A program made the translations under genes and the position numbers. A stretch of 5,409 nt of DNA from Candidatus Bathyarchaeota archaeon B26-1 (GTDB lineage: Archaea; Thermoproteota; Bathyarchaeia; Bathyarchaeales; B26-1), in assembly GCA_001593925.1 (NCBI GenBank), contig LUCD01000120.1, positions 1 through 5,409 of the forward strand. The letters are read 5' to 3'. Numbering within the stretch: the stretch's first letter is position 1; every line of letters begins with the position of its first letter. Below the pieces are notes generated by a model. The model worked only from the letters and a program-made list of their open reading frames with translations. It did no database searches and had not been told where the DNA came from. Of this stretch, positions 1 to 4,868 are shown one piece after another.

Positions 1-482
1 ACATAGGTCCAGCCAAGATGGGTGGAATCCCGAGGAAGGTCTCGATAGCCCCCGCCAGCGCTATGAAGGAAGCCTTGAAGGAGCTGGCCTTTGACAAGGA
101 GAGGATGAACCTCGACTACGAGGTCTCCTATGAATGTACGCATCACGGTCCATCCCTAGATGTGCCGACGGTCTTCGTCGAGTTAGGCAGCTCCGAGGTT
201 CAGTGGAGGGACCTGAAAGCCGCTAAAGCTGTAGCCGAGGCAGCTATGGCGGCGGCTACGTCCAAAGAGAGTTACCCAACGGCCCTTGGGATCGGCGGGC
301 TTCACTACAACCGGAAGTTTACGAAGTTGGCTCTCACAGGCGACATCGCCTTCGGCCACATCATACCGAAGTACGCCGTTCAACTCGTCGACTTAGAGGT
401 CTTAAAACACTGCGTCGAGAGAACAGTTGAGAAGGTTGAGAAGATAGTTCTGGGATTAGAGGCTCCGATAAGGCCAAGTTAA
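1..482 (+). CDS. dtdA: D-aminoacyl-tRNA deacylase, C-terminal part (5' end outside window; 3' end frameshifted)
   Basis: This is the C-terminal half of the archaeal/plant-type D-aminoacyl-tRNA deacylase (DtdA, GEK1 family), a metal-dependent enzyme known to release D-amino acids wrongly attached to tRNA. The frame is open from base 3, so the ATG at 18 is internal, not the start. Family landmarks, counted from that ATG, are THHGP (41-45), FVELGSSE followed by W (53-63), GIGGLHYNRKFT (91-102) and GHIIPKYA (113-120), in the order expected for DtdA. The frame ends at TAA 480-482 after LGLEAPIRPS, which does not look like a DtdA C-terminus. The expected ending lies one frame over and runs to 526 (see the next entry), so a base seems to have been lost near 455. 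The family is usually about 270 residues, so roughly the first 100 are outside the window. The next gene is convergent. Confidence 0.9.
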   Translation, partial: IGPAKMGGIPRKVSIAPASAMKEALKELAFDKERMNLDYEVSYECTHHGPSLDVPTVFVELGSSEVQWRDLKAAKAVAEAAMAAATSKESYPTALGIGGLHYNRKFTKLALTGDIAFGHIIPKYAVQLVDLEVLKHCVERTVEKVEKIVLGLEAPIRPS

Positions 483-526
483 TGGAGATTCTCGATGAGG
501 TCGGTCTGCCCATAGAAAAGGTCTAA
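455..526 (+). pseudogene. dtdA: Out-of-frame C-terminal tail of dtdA
   Basis: Read from base 455 in the frame one base behind the main dtdA frame, this stretch gives IRGSDKAKLMEILDEVGLPI followed by EKV and a TAA at 524-526. A GL(R/K)G turn, then a helix, then a short strand ending in a charged EKV-like tail is what I expect at the end of DtdA proteins. Joined to the upstream frame after VLG it restores a normal-looking end. The simplest reading is a one-base deletion around 452-458. An ATG at 482-484 overlaps the premature stop, but a 14-residue independent gene is much less likely. Whether the cell has the lesion or it is a sequencing error cannot be told from here. Confidence 0.72.
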
Positions 527-539
527 CCGAGACGTTTAC

Positions 540-884
540 TCAGGCTTCCCCTCCTAAAAAGTTCTGAAGAATCTCTCTTAAGGGTTTCTCGAGGAGCCTC
601 CGAATCTTTCCTAGCATCTCTTCTCCCTCCTCTGTTATGGAGTAGTATTTGATCCTTCTTCTCCCCTTCTCCGTCCATTTACCAGTTATGAAACCTTTTC
701 TCTCCAATTCGTAAAGGAGTGGATAGATCGTCCCGGACGTGAATCTTCTCTCGGTCAACCTTGTTATCTCCTTAGTTATGTGGTAGCCTGACATGGGTCT
801 CTGACTGACAAGCCAAAGTATTATGGCACGGCTTAACCCTCTAAGAGTCGCTCTGATCAGGTCTTCTTCGCTGATCTCACTCAA
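540..884 (-). CDS. PadR family transcriptional regulator
   Basis: A 114-residue winged-helix repressor of the PadR family, expected to bind DNA as a dimer and to respond to a ligand or stress signal that the sequence does not reveal. The N-terminal helix RGLSRAIILWLVSQRPMSGY (15-34) is typical. GYHITKEI (33-40) begins the helix-turn-helix, GTIYPLLYELERKGFI (51-66) is the recognition-helix hallmark, and RRRIKYYSITEEGEEML (75-91) forms the wing. The C-terminal helix is short (about 92-110), so this is a small PadR without the long second domain. The start is a TTG at 884-882: no ATG or GTG lies in frame upstream before the stop near 950, and a GGGGAT sits six bases before the TTG. It is divergent from a damaged paralogue starting at 1116 and convergent with dtdA. 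PadR genes often control themselves and a neighbouring membrane-protein gene. Confidence 0.9.
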   Translation of the reverse strand: MSEISEEDLIRATLRGLSRAIILWLVSQRPMSGYHITKEITRLTERRFTSGTIYPLLYELERKGFITGKWTEKGRRRIKYYSITEEGEEMLGKIRRLLEKPLREILQNFLGGEA

Positions 885-977
885 CTTAACATCCCCTACC
901 GCCGTGTTTATGGATTCCCTGTTTTCCTTAGTCTCAACATTCGGTTTCTATCTTTACTCCCCCTTATTTTTAGTACC

Positions 978-989
978 CATTTATATAGA
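978..989 (-). promoter_or_regulatory. Probable TATA box for the minus-strand padR
   Basis: On the minus strand this reads CTATATAAATGG, a good match to an archaeal TATA element. Transcription would begin about 25 bases on, near 958, giving a leader of roughly 70 bases before the TTG start at 884. A second A/T-rich candidate (CTAAAAATA, 964-972) lies closer and would shorten the leader. Assigned by composition and position only. Confidence 0.5.
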
Positions 990-1041
990 TGTGTTAGGGT
1001 CTCGGTTCTCAACGTCTCTAAAAGGATTAAGGTTTCCGGAG

Positions 1042-1057
1042 GGTCAGCCGGCTGACC
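1042..1057. repeat. Perfect 16-bp palindrome between the two padR genes (candidate operator)
   Basis: GGTCAGCC is followed directly by its reverse complement GGCTGACC, with no spacer and no mismatch. It is G/C-rich within an A/T-rich intergenic region and lies about 20 bases before the plus-strand TATA-like box and about 55 bases behind the minus-strand one. This is a natural place for a dimeric repressor or activator controlling both divergent genes. Binding by the PadR protein at 540-884 is an inference. It does not resemble the ATGT-N8-ACAT site described for some bacterial PadR proteins. Confidence 0.55.
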
Positions 1058-1075
1058 GTGAAACTCGAAAAGATT

Positions 1076-1094
1076 GATATATGTTAGAATCTAA
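1076..1094 (+). promoter_or_regulatory. TATA-like box with overlapping inverted repeat before the damaged padR
   Basis: GATATAT (1076-1082) is a plausible archaeal TATA element and predicts a transcription start near 1105, about 11 bases before the ATG at 1116. Immediately after it, TTAGA-A-TCTAA (1084-1094) is a perfect inverted repeat around a single A. It lies between TATA box and start, where a bound repressor would block RNA polymerase. Confidence 0.4.
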
Positions 1095-1115
1095 ATGTTT
1101 AGGCAGTGAGTCTTC

Positions 1116-1447
1116 ATGGTCAGCGTGGTTGAATCCTTCCTGCAAGGTCTCCACCGACCTATAATCCTGTGGATTCTAAGTCAGGCTCCCTTACACGGAT
1201 ACGGCCTGATGAAAGAGTTGAGGAGGGAAACCTCAGGCCCAGCATAATATATCCTTTCCTCCACGAGTTGGAGAGGAACGAAATCTTGAAAAGCGTCTGG
1301 ATCAGGCAGGGTGGACGGAGTAGGAGGTGCTACTCACTCACAAAGAAGGGTGAGGCTCTCCTCAAGAAGATTCGCCGCCTCTTTCACAGCTGTTTAAGCG
1401 ATGTTCTCCGCGACCTTCTATCAGAAGAGCCTTCCCAGCCACTCTAG
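1116..1447 (+). pseudogene. PadR family regulator, frameshifted and internally shortened
   Basis: Two frames together make a second PadR protein. From ATG 1116, 43 codons run to TAA 1245-1247 and include GLHRPIILWILSQAPLHGY and LMKELRR, closely parallel to the minus-strand PadR (GLSRAIILWLVSQRPMSGY). The rest is one frame over, from about 1226 to TAG 1445-1447: GNLRPSIIYPFLHELERNEI is the recognition helix, then RRCYSLTKKGEALLKKIRRL the wing, and a C-terminal helix. The join falls in the purine-rich stretch 1221-1230. Compared with the intact paralogue, the segment between the KE of the first helix and IYP is about two residues shorter as well as out of frame, so a loss of about seven bases (or one plus six) is likely. 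If real, neither fragment would be a working regulator, since the first lacks the recognition helix. An annotator might call only a gene at 1169-1447, but its first 15-19 residues do not look like PadR. Confidence 0.75.
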
Positions 1448-1466
1448 AGCTCAAGGTTTGGCGGCC

Positions 1467-1580
1467 TTAGCTCTGGTACTGTTGAGTATCGTTCACCCAC
1501 TTCAAATATTTAACGAAGGCTACCAAGAAGAGGATGAAGATAAGGCTTATTCCGACGAAGATCAAGATAGCTCTCTCCAT
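1467..1580 (-). CDS. Small single-pass membrane protein (37 residues), unknown function
   Basis: From ATG 1580-1578 to TAA 1469-1467 this encodes 37 residues: MERA, a strongly hydrophobic stretch of about 19 residues (ILIFVGISLIFILFLVAF, roughly 5-22), then a positively charged KYLKW and a polar tail ending DTQQYQS. That is a single transmembrane helix with a basic membrane-edge segment. A GGAGGGGG lies about eight bases before the ATG, a strong and well-spaced ribosome binding site, which is the main reason to believe the gene. It overlaps the end of the upstream minus-strand frame by 19 bases, as in translationally coupled pairs. It converges on the damaged padR. I do not recognise the family. 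The plus-strand frame covering the same bases looks like an antisense shadow. A chance hydrophobic frame remains possible. Confidence 0.5.
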   Translation of the reverse strand: MERAILIFVGISLIFILFLVAFVKYLKWVNDTQQYQS

Positions 1581-1723
1581 ACATTCATCCCCCTCCTTAA
1601 ATCTTCTATTGATCTGCCTATGCTTTCCACTCTAGTTGTGCTGATTATGCTACGATATTCCATCTCCTTCACAGCATCTATGAATTCCGACCTCATCCTT
1701 CCTTCCAGCTTGAAGTGGAGCAT
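1562..1723 (-). CDS. Hypothetical small protein, possibly truncated
   Basis: An open frame of 53 residues from ATG 1723 to TGA 1564-1562, beginning MLHFKLEGRMRSEFIDAVKE and ending RRGMNVWRELS. Charged and hydrophobic residues alternate as in a soluble helical protein, so it reads like real coding sequence, but I recognise no family. An alternative start is ATG 1696 (44 residues, preceded by GGAAGGAAGG with almost no spacer). An in-frame ATG at 1756 sits where a leaderless transcript from the TATA-like box at 1773-1783 would begin, but a TGA at 1735-1733, seven codons on, separates it from this frame; the gene may have lost its start to that stop. It overlaps the small membrane protein gene downstream, and the two may be co-transcribed. 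Confidence 0.35.
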   Translation of the reverse strand: MLHFKLEGRMRSEFIDAVKEMEYRSIISTTRVESIGRSIEDLRRGMNVWRELS

Positions 1724-1772
1724 CCTTCTCTTTCAGCGGTATCTTCGTCCTTCCATGAATCTTAGGACACTT

Positions 1773-1783
1773 CCTTAAATAGG
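1773..1783 (-). promoter_or_regulatory. Probable TATA box for the minus-strand small-protein pair
   Basis: On the minus strand this reads CCTATTTAAGG. It predicts transcription starting near 1753, about 30 bases before the ATG at 1723 and almost exactly at the in-frame ATG at 1756. The box is nearly symmetrical (CCTTAAATAGG on the plus strand) and could also fire rightward, starting near 1803 just before the hairpin at 1811-1877. It also shares bases with a 6-bp inverted repeat, AATAGG (1778-1783) and CCTATT (1797-1802). Confidence 0.4.
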
Positions 1784-1810
1784 TTAGGGCTAAACGCCTA
1801 TTCCCACATT

Positions 1811-1877
1811 TCTAGGAGATGTCTCTCTTGGGCGTTGTGAGGGTTTCCATCACCCTCATGTAATGAACGCCCCTAGA
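1811..1877. other. Nested stem-loop, possible small RNA or leader element
   Basis: Three nested perfect arms: TCTAG (1811-1815) with CTAGA (1873-1877); GGGCGTT (1830-1836) with AACGCCC (1866-1872); TGAGGGT (1838-1844) with ACCCTCA (1852-1858), closing a seven-base loop. The inner two stems are separated by one base on the left and seven on the right. Fourteen inner base pairs, mostly G/C, in an A/T-rich gap are unlikely by chance. It is too short for a tRNA. It lies in the gap between the minus-strand small proteins and the radical SAM gene, in a region with no convincing gene (1724-2050). Confidence 0.45.
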
Positions 1878-1914
1878 TCGCTATAACTTAAATAAAGGAG
1901 AAAATGCTTTGAAA

Positions 1915-1978
1915 TTTAAATGTTTTGTGAGGCACGATCTTTGCTCGAATTAGCATTATGCCAATTTTTAAATGTTTT
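1915..1978. repeat. 12-bp direct repeat flanking an inverted repeat, upstream of the radical SAM gene
   Basis: TTTAAATGTTTT occurs twice, at 1915-1926 and 1967-1978, 52 bases apart. Between them AATT-A-GCATTATGC-C-AATT (1948-1966) is an inverted repeat broken by one mismatched pair. The core TAAATGTTT also occurs at 1092-1100, next to the start of the damaged padR. The arrangement suggests regulator sites about 75-135 bases before the radical SAM start, but A/T-rich words recur by chance and no protein can be named. Confidence 0.4.
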
Positions 1979-2017
1979 AAAATTCGTAATATTTATTAGT
2001 TGAGGCTCGTCCATAAG

Positions 2018-2028
2018 ACTATAAATTA
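2018..2028 (+). promoter_or_regulatory. TATA-like box for the radical SAM gene
   Basis: CTATAAATTAT predicts transcription starting about 2047-2051, which coincides with the ATG at 2051 and so suggests a leaderless or near-leaderless mRNA. A second A/T-rich box (AATATTTATT, 1988-1997) would give a start near 2018 and a leader of about 30 bases. Either one places the TTG at 2000 before the start of transcription. Confidence 0.45.
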
Positions 2029-2050
2029 TCCGCGGGGGATGGAGATGAGC

Positions 2051-3643
2051 ATGGCGCGGGACAATAATGGGGGATACTCCATCGTCCTAACCGCCGACCG
2101 AACGCTTATGAGCGAGTATGGAGGCGGCATATTCTTAGGGTTCAGCGCCTGTGTGCCGAAGGGTCTTATAAGCGACAGATTATATTTCTCTCTTTTCTGC
2201 CCCTCAGTAGACGTTAATGAATACGGTTCCCCCATTGTAGCCCCATGTGGAACCCGAAAGATAGAGGCCGCATTGATCGATTACGGATTCGATGAAGAAG
2301 ACGTATTCGTCGCTCATCCTGACCATCTCGAAAAAGCCATCGGCCCGAGAACGAAGGTTCTCGGCATAACCGAAAACGACCCTTTAGGAATGGGCCCGGC
2401 CACATCGACCTTCACACAAATCTTTGGCGGAGAAGCATACATGGCCGTGAAGTTCAGAGAAATCCTAAATCATCCGGCGGTAAGAAGGTTTAAGCCAAAG
2501 ATCATCGTAGGGGGCCCCGGAGCTTGGCAGCTTGAAGCCCCCGATATCCGGAGTAAGCTCGGGGTTGACTGCGTGGTTGTAGGTGAGGGTGAGCGGGTTG
2601 TCGGCCCGCTCTTCGAGAAGGCCGTTAGAGGCGACCGTATTCCCGGGGTTGTCTACGGAGAAGTGGTCGATGTAGACGAGATTCCAGTTATCAGAGGCCC
2701 GACCGTAAGCGGGATAGTTGAGATAGCGCGGGGTTGCGGTCGTGGATGCGCCTTCTGCACCCCAACCATGCTCCGTTACCGATGTCTCCCCATAGATCAC
2801 ATCCTTAAGGAGGTGAAGGTCAACCTTAAAGCTGGGAGGCAACCGCTCCTCCACGCCGAGGATGTTCTAAGGTACGGGGCGAAAGGCGTCAAGGTCAACC
2901 CGACGGCGGTCATCAAGCTCTTTAAGGCTGTAAAGGGATGTGAGGGCGTCAAGAGCATAAGCATCAGCCACTTCGCCCTCTCCTCAGTTATGGACGCTCC
3001 TGAACTCGTTGAGGAGCTCACCGCCATAACCGGGGCTGAGGAGAACCGTTGGATGAGCGGTCAGACCGGGATTGAGACAGGTAGCCCCCGCCTTATAAGC
3101 ATGCATATGGCTGGAAAGTGCAGGCCGTTCAGACCTGAAGATTGGCCTAGAGTAGTCGTCGAGGCCTTTGAGACGCTCTCGGAGAACCACTGGGTTCCCT
3201 GTGCTACGTTGATTATGGGGCTTCCCGGCGAGACGGAGGTTGACGTTGAACTCACAATCTCGCTTATCGAGGAGCTCAGGCCCTTTAAGAGCTTGATAGT
3301 TCCGCTCTTCTTAGTGGCGATGGGTAGACTGAGAAATAGGGTGAAGAGCTTTACGCTGGACGATGTAACGCCTAAACACTGCGAGCTCCTAGTGAAGTGT
3401 TGGGAACATAATTTAGAGTGGCTTCCAATCCTGCTTAAGGAGTGGTCTGAAATGGCTATAAAGAACAGGGTTCTCAGGTACGGTTTAACACGCATCCTAA
3501 TGTACGGCGCGAAGAGGGTTCGCGAGGTTCTCCAGATATGCAAGAGAGATTACCATTATGATCTTCAAGCTATGGTTAGAGACTTCAAGTCTGGGAGGAG
3601 AGCCGTACTGCCGCTACCTGTCCGGCTCTTACTTAGAGCCTAA
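2051..3643 (+). CDS. B12-binding-domain radical SAM protein, unknown substrate
   Basis: About 530 residues. The N-terminal part has the layout of a cobalamin-binding (Rossmann-like) domain: a strand ending in GGPG (154-157), then DCVVVGEGE with GEGE at 178-181. The usual DxHxxG cobalamin histidine motif is not evident. The radical SAM core follows: EIARGCGRGCAFC places the CxxxCxxC cysteines at 229, 233 and 236, which hold the 4Fe-4S cluster that cleaves S-adenosylmethionine. Later motifs are GIETGSPRLI and ATLIMGLPGETE (the glycine-rich SAM-domain segment), then PLFLVAMGRLRN and a helical, hydrophobic C-terminus. This resembles a family of archaeal COG1032-type proteins whose reaction I cannot name; methylation or another C-C or C-S chemistry is only a guess. 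The frame is open back to TTG 2000, but I prefer ATG 2051: GGAG lies six bases before it and the TATA-like box at 2018 points there. ATGs at 2039 and 2045 are alternatives. No partner gene is adjacent. Confidence 0.88.
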   Translation: MARDNNGGYSIVLTADRTLMSEYGGGIFLGFSACVPKGLISDRLYFSLFCPSVDVNEYGSPIVAPCGTRKIEAALIDYGFDEEDVFVAHPDHLEKAIGPRTKVLGITENDPLGMGPATSTFTQIFGGEAYMAVKFREILNHPAVRRFKPKIIVGGPGAWQLEAPDIRSKLGVDCVVVGEGERVVGPLFEKAVRGDRIPGVVYGEVVDVDEIPVIRGPTVSGIVEIARGCGRGCAFCTPTMLRYRCLPIDHILKEVKVNLKAGRQPLLHAEDVLRYGAKGVKVNPTAVIKLFKAVKGCEGVKSISISHFALSSVMDAPELVEELTAITGAEENRWMSGQTGIETGSPRLISMHMAGKCRPFRPEDWPRVVVEAFETLSENHWVPCATLIMGLPGETEVDVELTISLIEELRPFKSLIVPLFLVAMGRLRNRVKSFTLDDVTPKHCELLVKCWEHNLEWLPILLKEWSEMAIKNRVLRYGLTRILMYGAKRVREVLQICKRDYHYDLQAMVRDFKSGRRAVLPLPVRLLLRA

Positions 3644-3667
3644 CGCCTCAGGTTAAGCGGCAAAAGT

Positions 3668-3777
3668 TGAGGAGGGCTCCCGGAGTTTCCTCTTAAACGC
3701 ACACCTAGGACAAACCAATTTTGGAGATTCCGCAATCCAAAAAGGGTAGACCCCTCTATATTTTTTGGCCCTCCTCA
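3668..3777 (+). terminator. Inverted repeats and T-run after the radical SAM gene (possible 3' end)
   Basis: A 10-bp perfect inverted repeat, TGAGGAGGGC (3668-3677) and GCCCTCCTCA (3768-3777), encloses about 90 bases. Inside are two small stems that cannot form together: TTTTGGA (3719-3725) with TCCAAAA (3736-3742), and CCAAAAAGGG (3737-3746) with CCC (3751-3753) plus TTTTTGG (3762-3768), which has an eight-base bulge. The six-T run at 3761-3766 is the sort of signal at which archaeal RNA polymerase stops. Since the next gene appears to have its own promoter at 3811, this is more likely the 3' end of the radical SAM transcript than a leader switch. No gene is visible in 3644-3846. Confidence 0.35.
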
Positions 3778-3810
3778 GGCCTACACCCCCCTTTACGCTA
3801 ATCACCGAAA

Positions 3811-3822
3811 ACGTTTAAACGT
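3811..3822 (+). promoter_or_regulatory. Palindromic promoter element before the oxidoreductase gene
   Basis: ACGTTTAAACGT is a perfect 12-bp palindrome whose TTTAAA centre, 30 bases before the ATG at 3847, could serve as the TATA box and predicts a start near 3842 with a leader of only a few bases. ATCAC (3801-3805) and GTGAT (3826-3830) form a second pair of arms around it. A dimeric repressor bound here would cover the TATA box. Confidence 0.45.
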
Positions 3823-3846
3823 GACGTGATACCTTTTTAGGTTACG

Positions 3847-4803
3847 ATGTCGTTGACTGATAAGCTCAGCATAATAGTTGTTGGATATGGCCGTTGGGGT
3901 AGAAACCACGCGGCAACCCTTAAAGAGATACCGAACGCCCGGCTCGTAGCGGTCGTGGACATCGACGAAAGAGCGTCCCAAGAGGCGGCTGAGAACCTGC
4001 AAGTCAAGGCTTACTCAAACGTGGACGAGGTTTTAGAGAAAGAAACGTTCGACGCGGCCACGGTAGCGACTCCTCCTTACACACACGCGGATATAGCTGT
4101 CAAGCTCATAGAAGCTCAAAAACATGTCTATGTTGAGAAGCCCTTCGGGTTCTCAACCTACGATGCTCTAAGAATCAAGGAGGCTGCTGAGGAGGTCGGG
4201 GTCACGGTTATGCCGGGGTTCAGTCAGAGATACATTCCCGTCTTTAAGGCTTTCGCTGAAAATGTTAAGGCTTTTGGGAGGCCTAGGCTTGTGACTGCTA
4301 TTAGAGAGTCTAAGGGCTGGTTCTGGAGCGGCCCAAGAATCGGCATAATCCCGGAGCAAGGTATCCACGGCTTAGACTTAGCGCTCCAGGTTGCTGGAAG
4401 CCCCCCAAGCGAGGTGGCCGCCTTCATCGTTGAGAGGAAGCCGCGTGTCGACGAGATGGCTGAGATAATCGTTAGACACAAGTCCGGAACGATAACTGAG
4501 GTTAAATGTCTCTTTGGAGCTCCTAGATGGAACGACTCGGCCTCAGCTATATGCGAGGAGGGCGAGGTAATCGCGGACAGGATTGGGAGGTCGCTCACAA
4601 TAAAGGATAAGGAGGGAAAGAGGGACTCGCGAATAATCTTCGAGGATGAAGGTAACTTCCTAAAGCCAGCGTTAAAGGACTTTATAGACTCGGTTCTCCG
4701 TGGGGAGGAGCCGCCTATAAAACTCGATGAGGGAGTTAGGAACTGGCGTGTCTGCGACGCGGCTTACAAAGCGTCCCAAAAAAGCTTAGTGGTGAAGCTC
4801 TAA
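3847..4803 (+). CDS. Gfo/Idh/MocA family NAD(P)-dependent oxidoreductase
   Basis: A 318-residue sugar- or polyol-type dehydrogenase of the Gfo/Idh/MocA family, cytosolic, usual length. The N-terminal Rossmann fold has VVGYGRWGRNH (11-21, a GxGxxG dinucleotide loop) and a second strand ending in VVDID with Asp38, which favours NAD over NADP. ATPPYTH (74-80) and EKP (97-99, including the family lysine) are standard. The second domain carries EQGIHGLDLALQVAG (170-184): His174 is the likely catalytic or substrate-contact histidine, and the position usually held by Asp four residues before it is Glu170. The end, EEPPIKLDEGVRNWRVCDAAYKAS, is typical. The substrate cannot be read from sequence; inositol, glucose-type sugars and amino-sugars all occur in the family. 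ATG 3847 follows AGGTTA by three bases. It is transcribed alone, between the radical SAM gene and secE. Confidence 0.9.
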   Translation: MSLTDKLSIIVVGYGRWGRNHAATLKEIPNARLVAVVDIDERASQEAAENLQVKAYSNVDEVLEKETFDAATVATPPYTHADIAVKLIEAQKHVYVEKPFGFSTYDALRIKEAAEEVGVTVMPGFSQRYIPVFKAFAENVKAFGRPRLVTAIRESKGWFWSGPRIGIIPEQGIHGLDLALQVAGSPPSEVAAFIVERKPRVDEMAEIIVRHKSGTITEVKCLFGAPRWNDSASAICEEGEVIADRIGRSLTIKDKEGKRDSRIIFEDEGNFLKPALKDFIDSVLRGEEPPIKLDEGVRNWRVCDAAYKASQKSLVVKL

Positions 4804-4837
4804 TTCAAGTAGGTTACCTTGCCCGTTCGTTCAGCCG

Positions 4838-4847
4838 TTTTATATAA
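4838..4847 (+). promoter_or_regulatory. TATA box of the secE-spt5 operon
   Basis: TTTATATAAA is a near-ideal archaeal TATA element. Its centre is about 26 bases before the A of the secE ATG at 4869, so transcription should start at or next to the initiation codon and give a leaderless mRNA. No ribosome binding site is visible before that ATG, which agrees. Confidence 0.65.
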
Positions 4848-4868
4848 ACCTGTTCACTACATTTTTAT

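Noticed and set aside
823..1077. 84-codon plus-strand frame across the intact padR start and the intergenic region
   Set aside because: It is antisense to the padR N-terminus and spans promoter-like DNA and the palindrome; no family resemblance.
1401..1778. 125-codon plus-strand frame running over the end of the damaged padR and the minus-strand small genes
   Set aside because: Its EEDEDKAYSDEDQDSS stretch is the antisense of the hydrophobic minus-strand helix, it has no ribosome binding site, and it overlaps padR coding sequence.
1812..1859. 15-codon minus-strand frame (MRVMETLTTPKRDIS)
   Set aside because: Lies wholly inside the nested hairpin, has no ribosome binding site and is too short to support.
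1830..1872. Seven-base-pair end stem resembling a tRNA acceptor stem
   Set aside because: Only 43 bases long, with no D, anticodon or T arm.
2000..2050. TTG at 2000 as the radical SAM start (17 extra residues)
   Set aside because: No ribosome binding site, and both TATA-like boxes predict transcription starting after it; ATG 2051 has a spaced GGAG.
3061..3543. 160-codon minus-strand frame inside the radical SAM gene
   Set aside because: Serine-rich antisense shadow of a clearly coding plus-strand gene.
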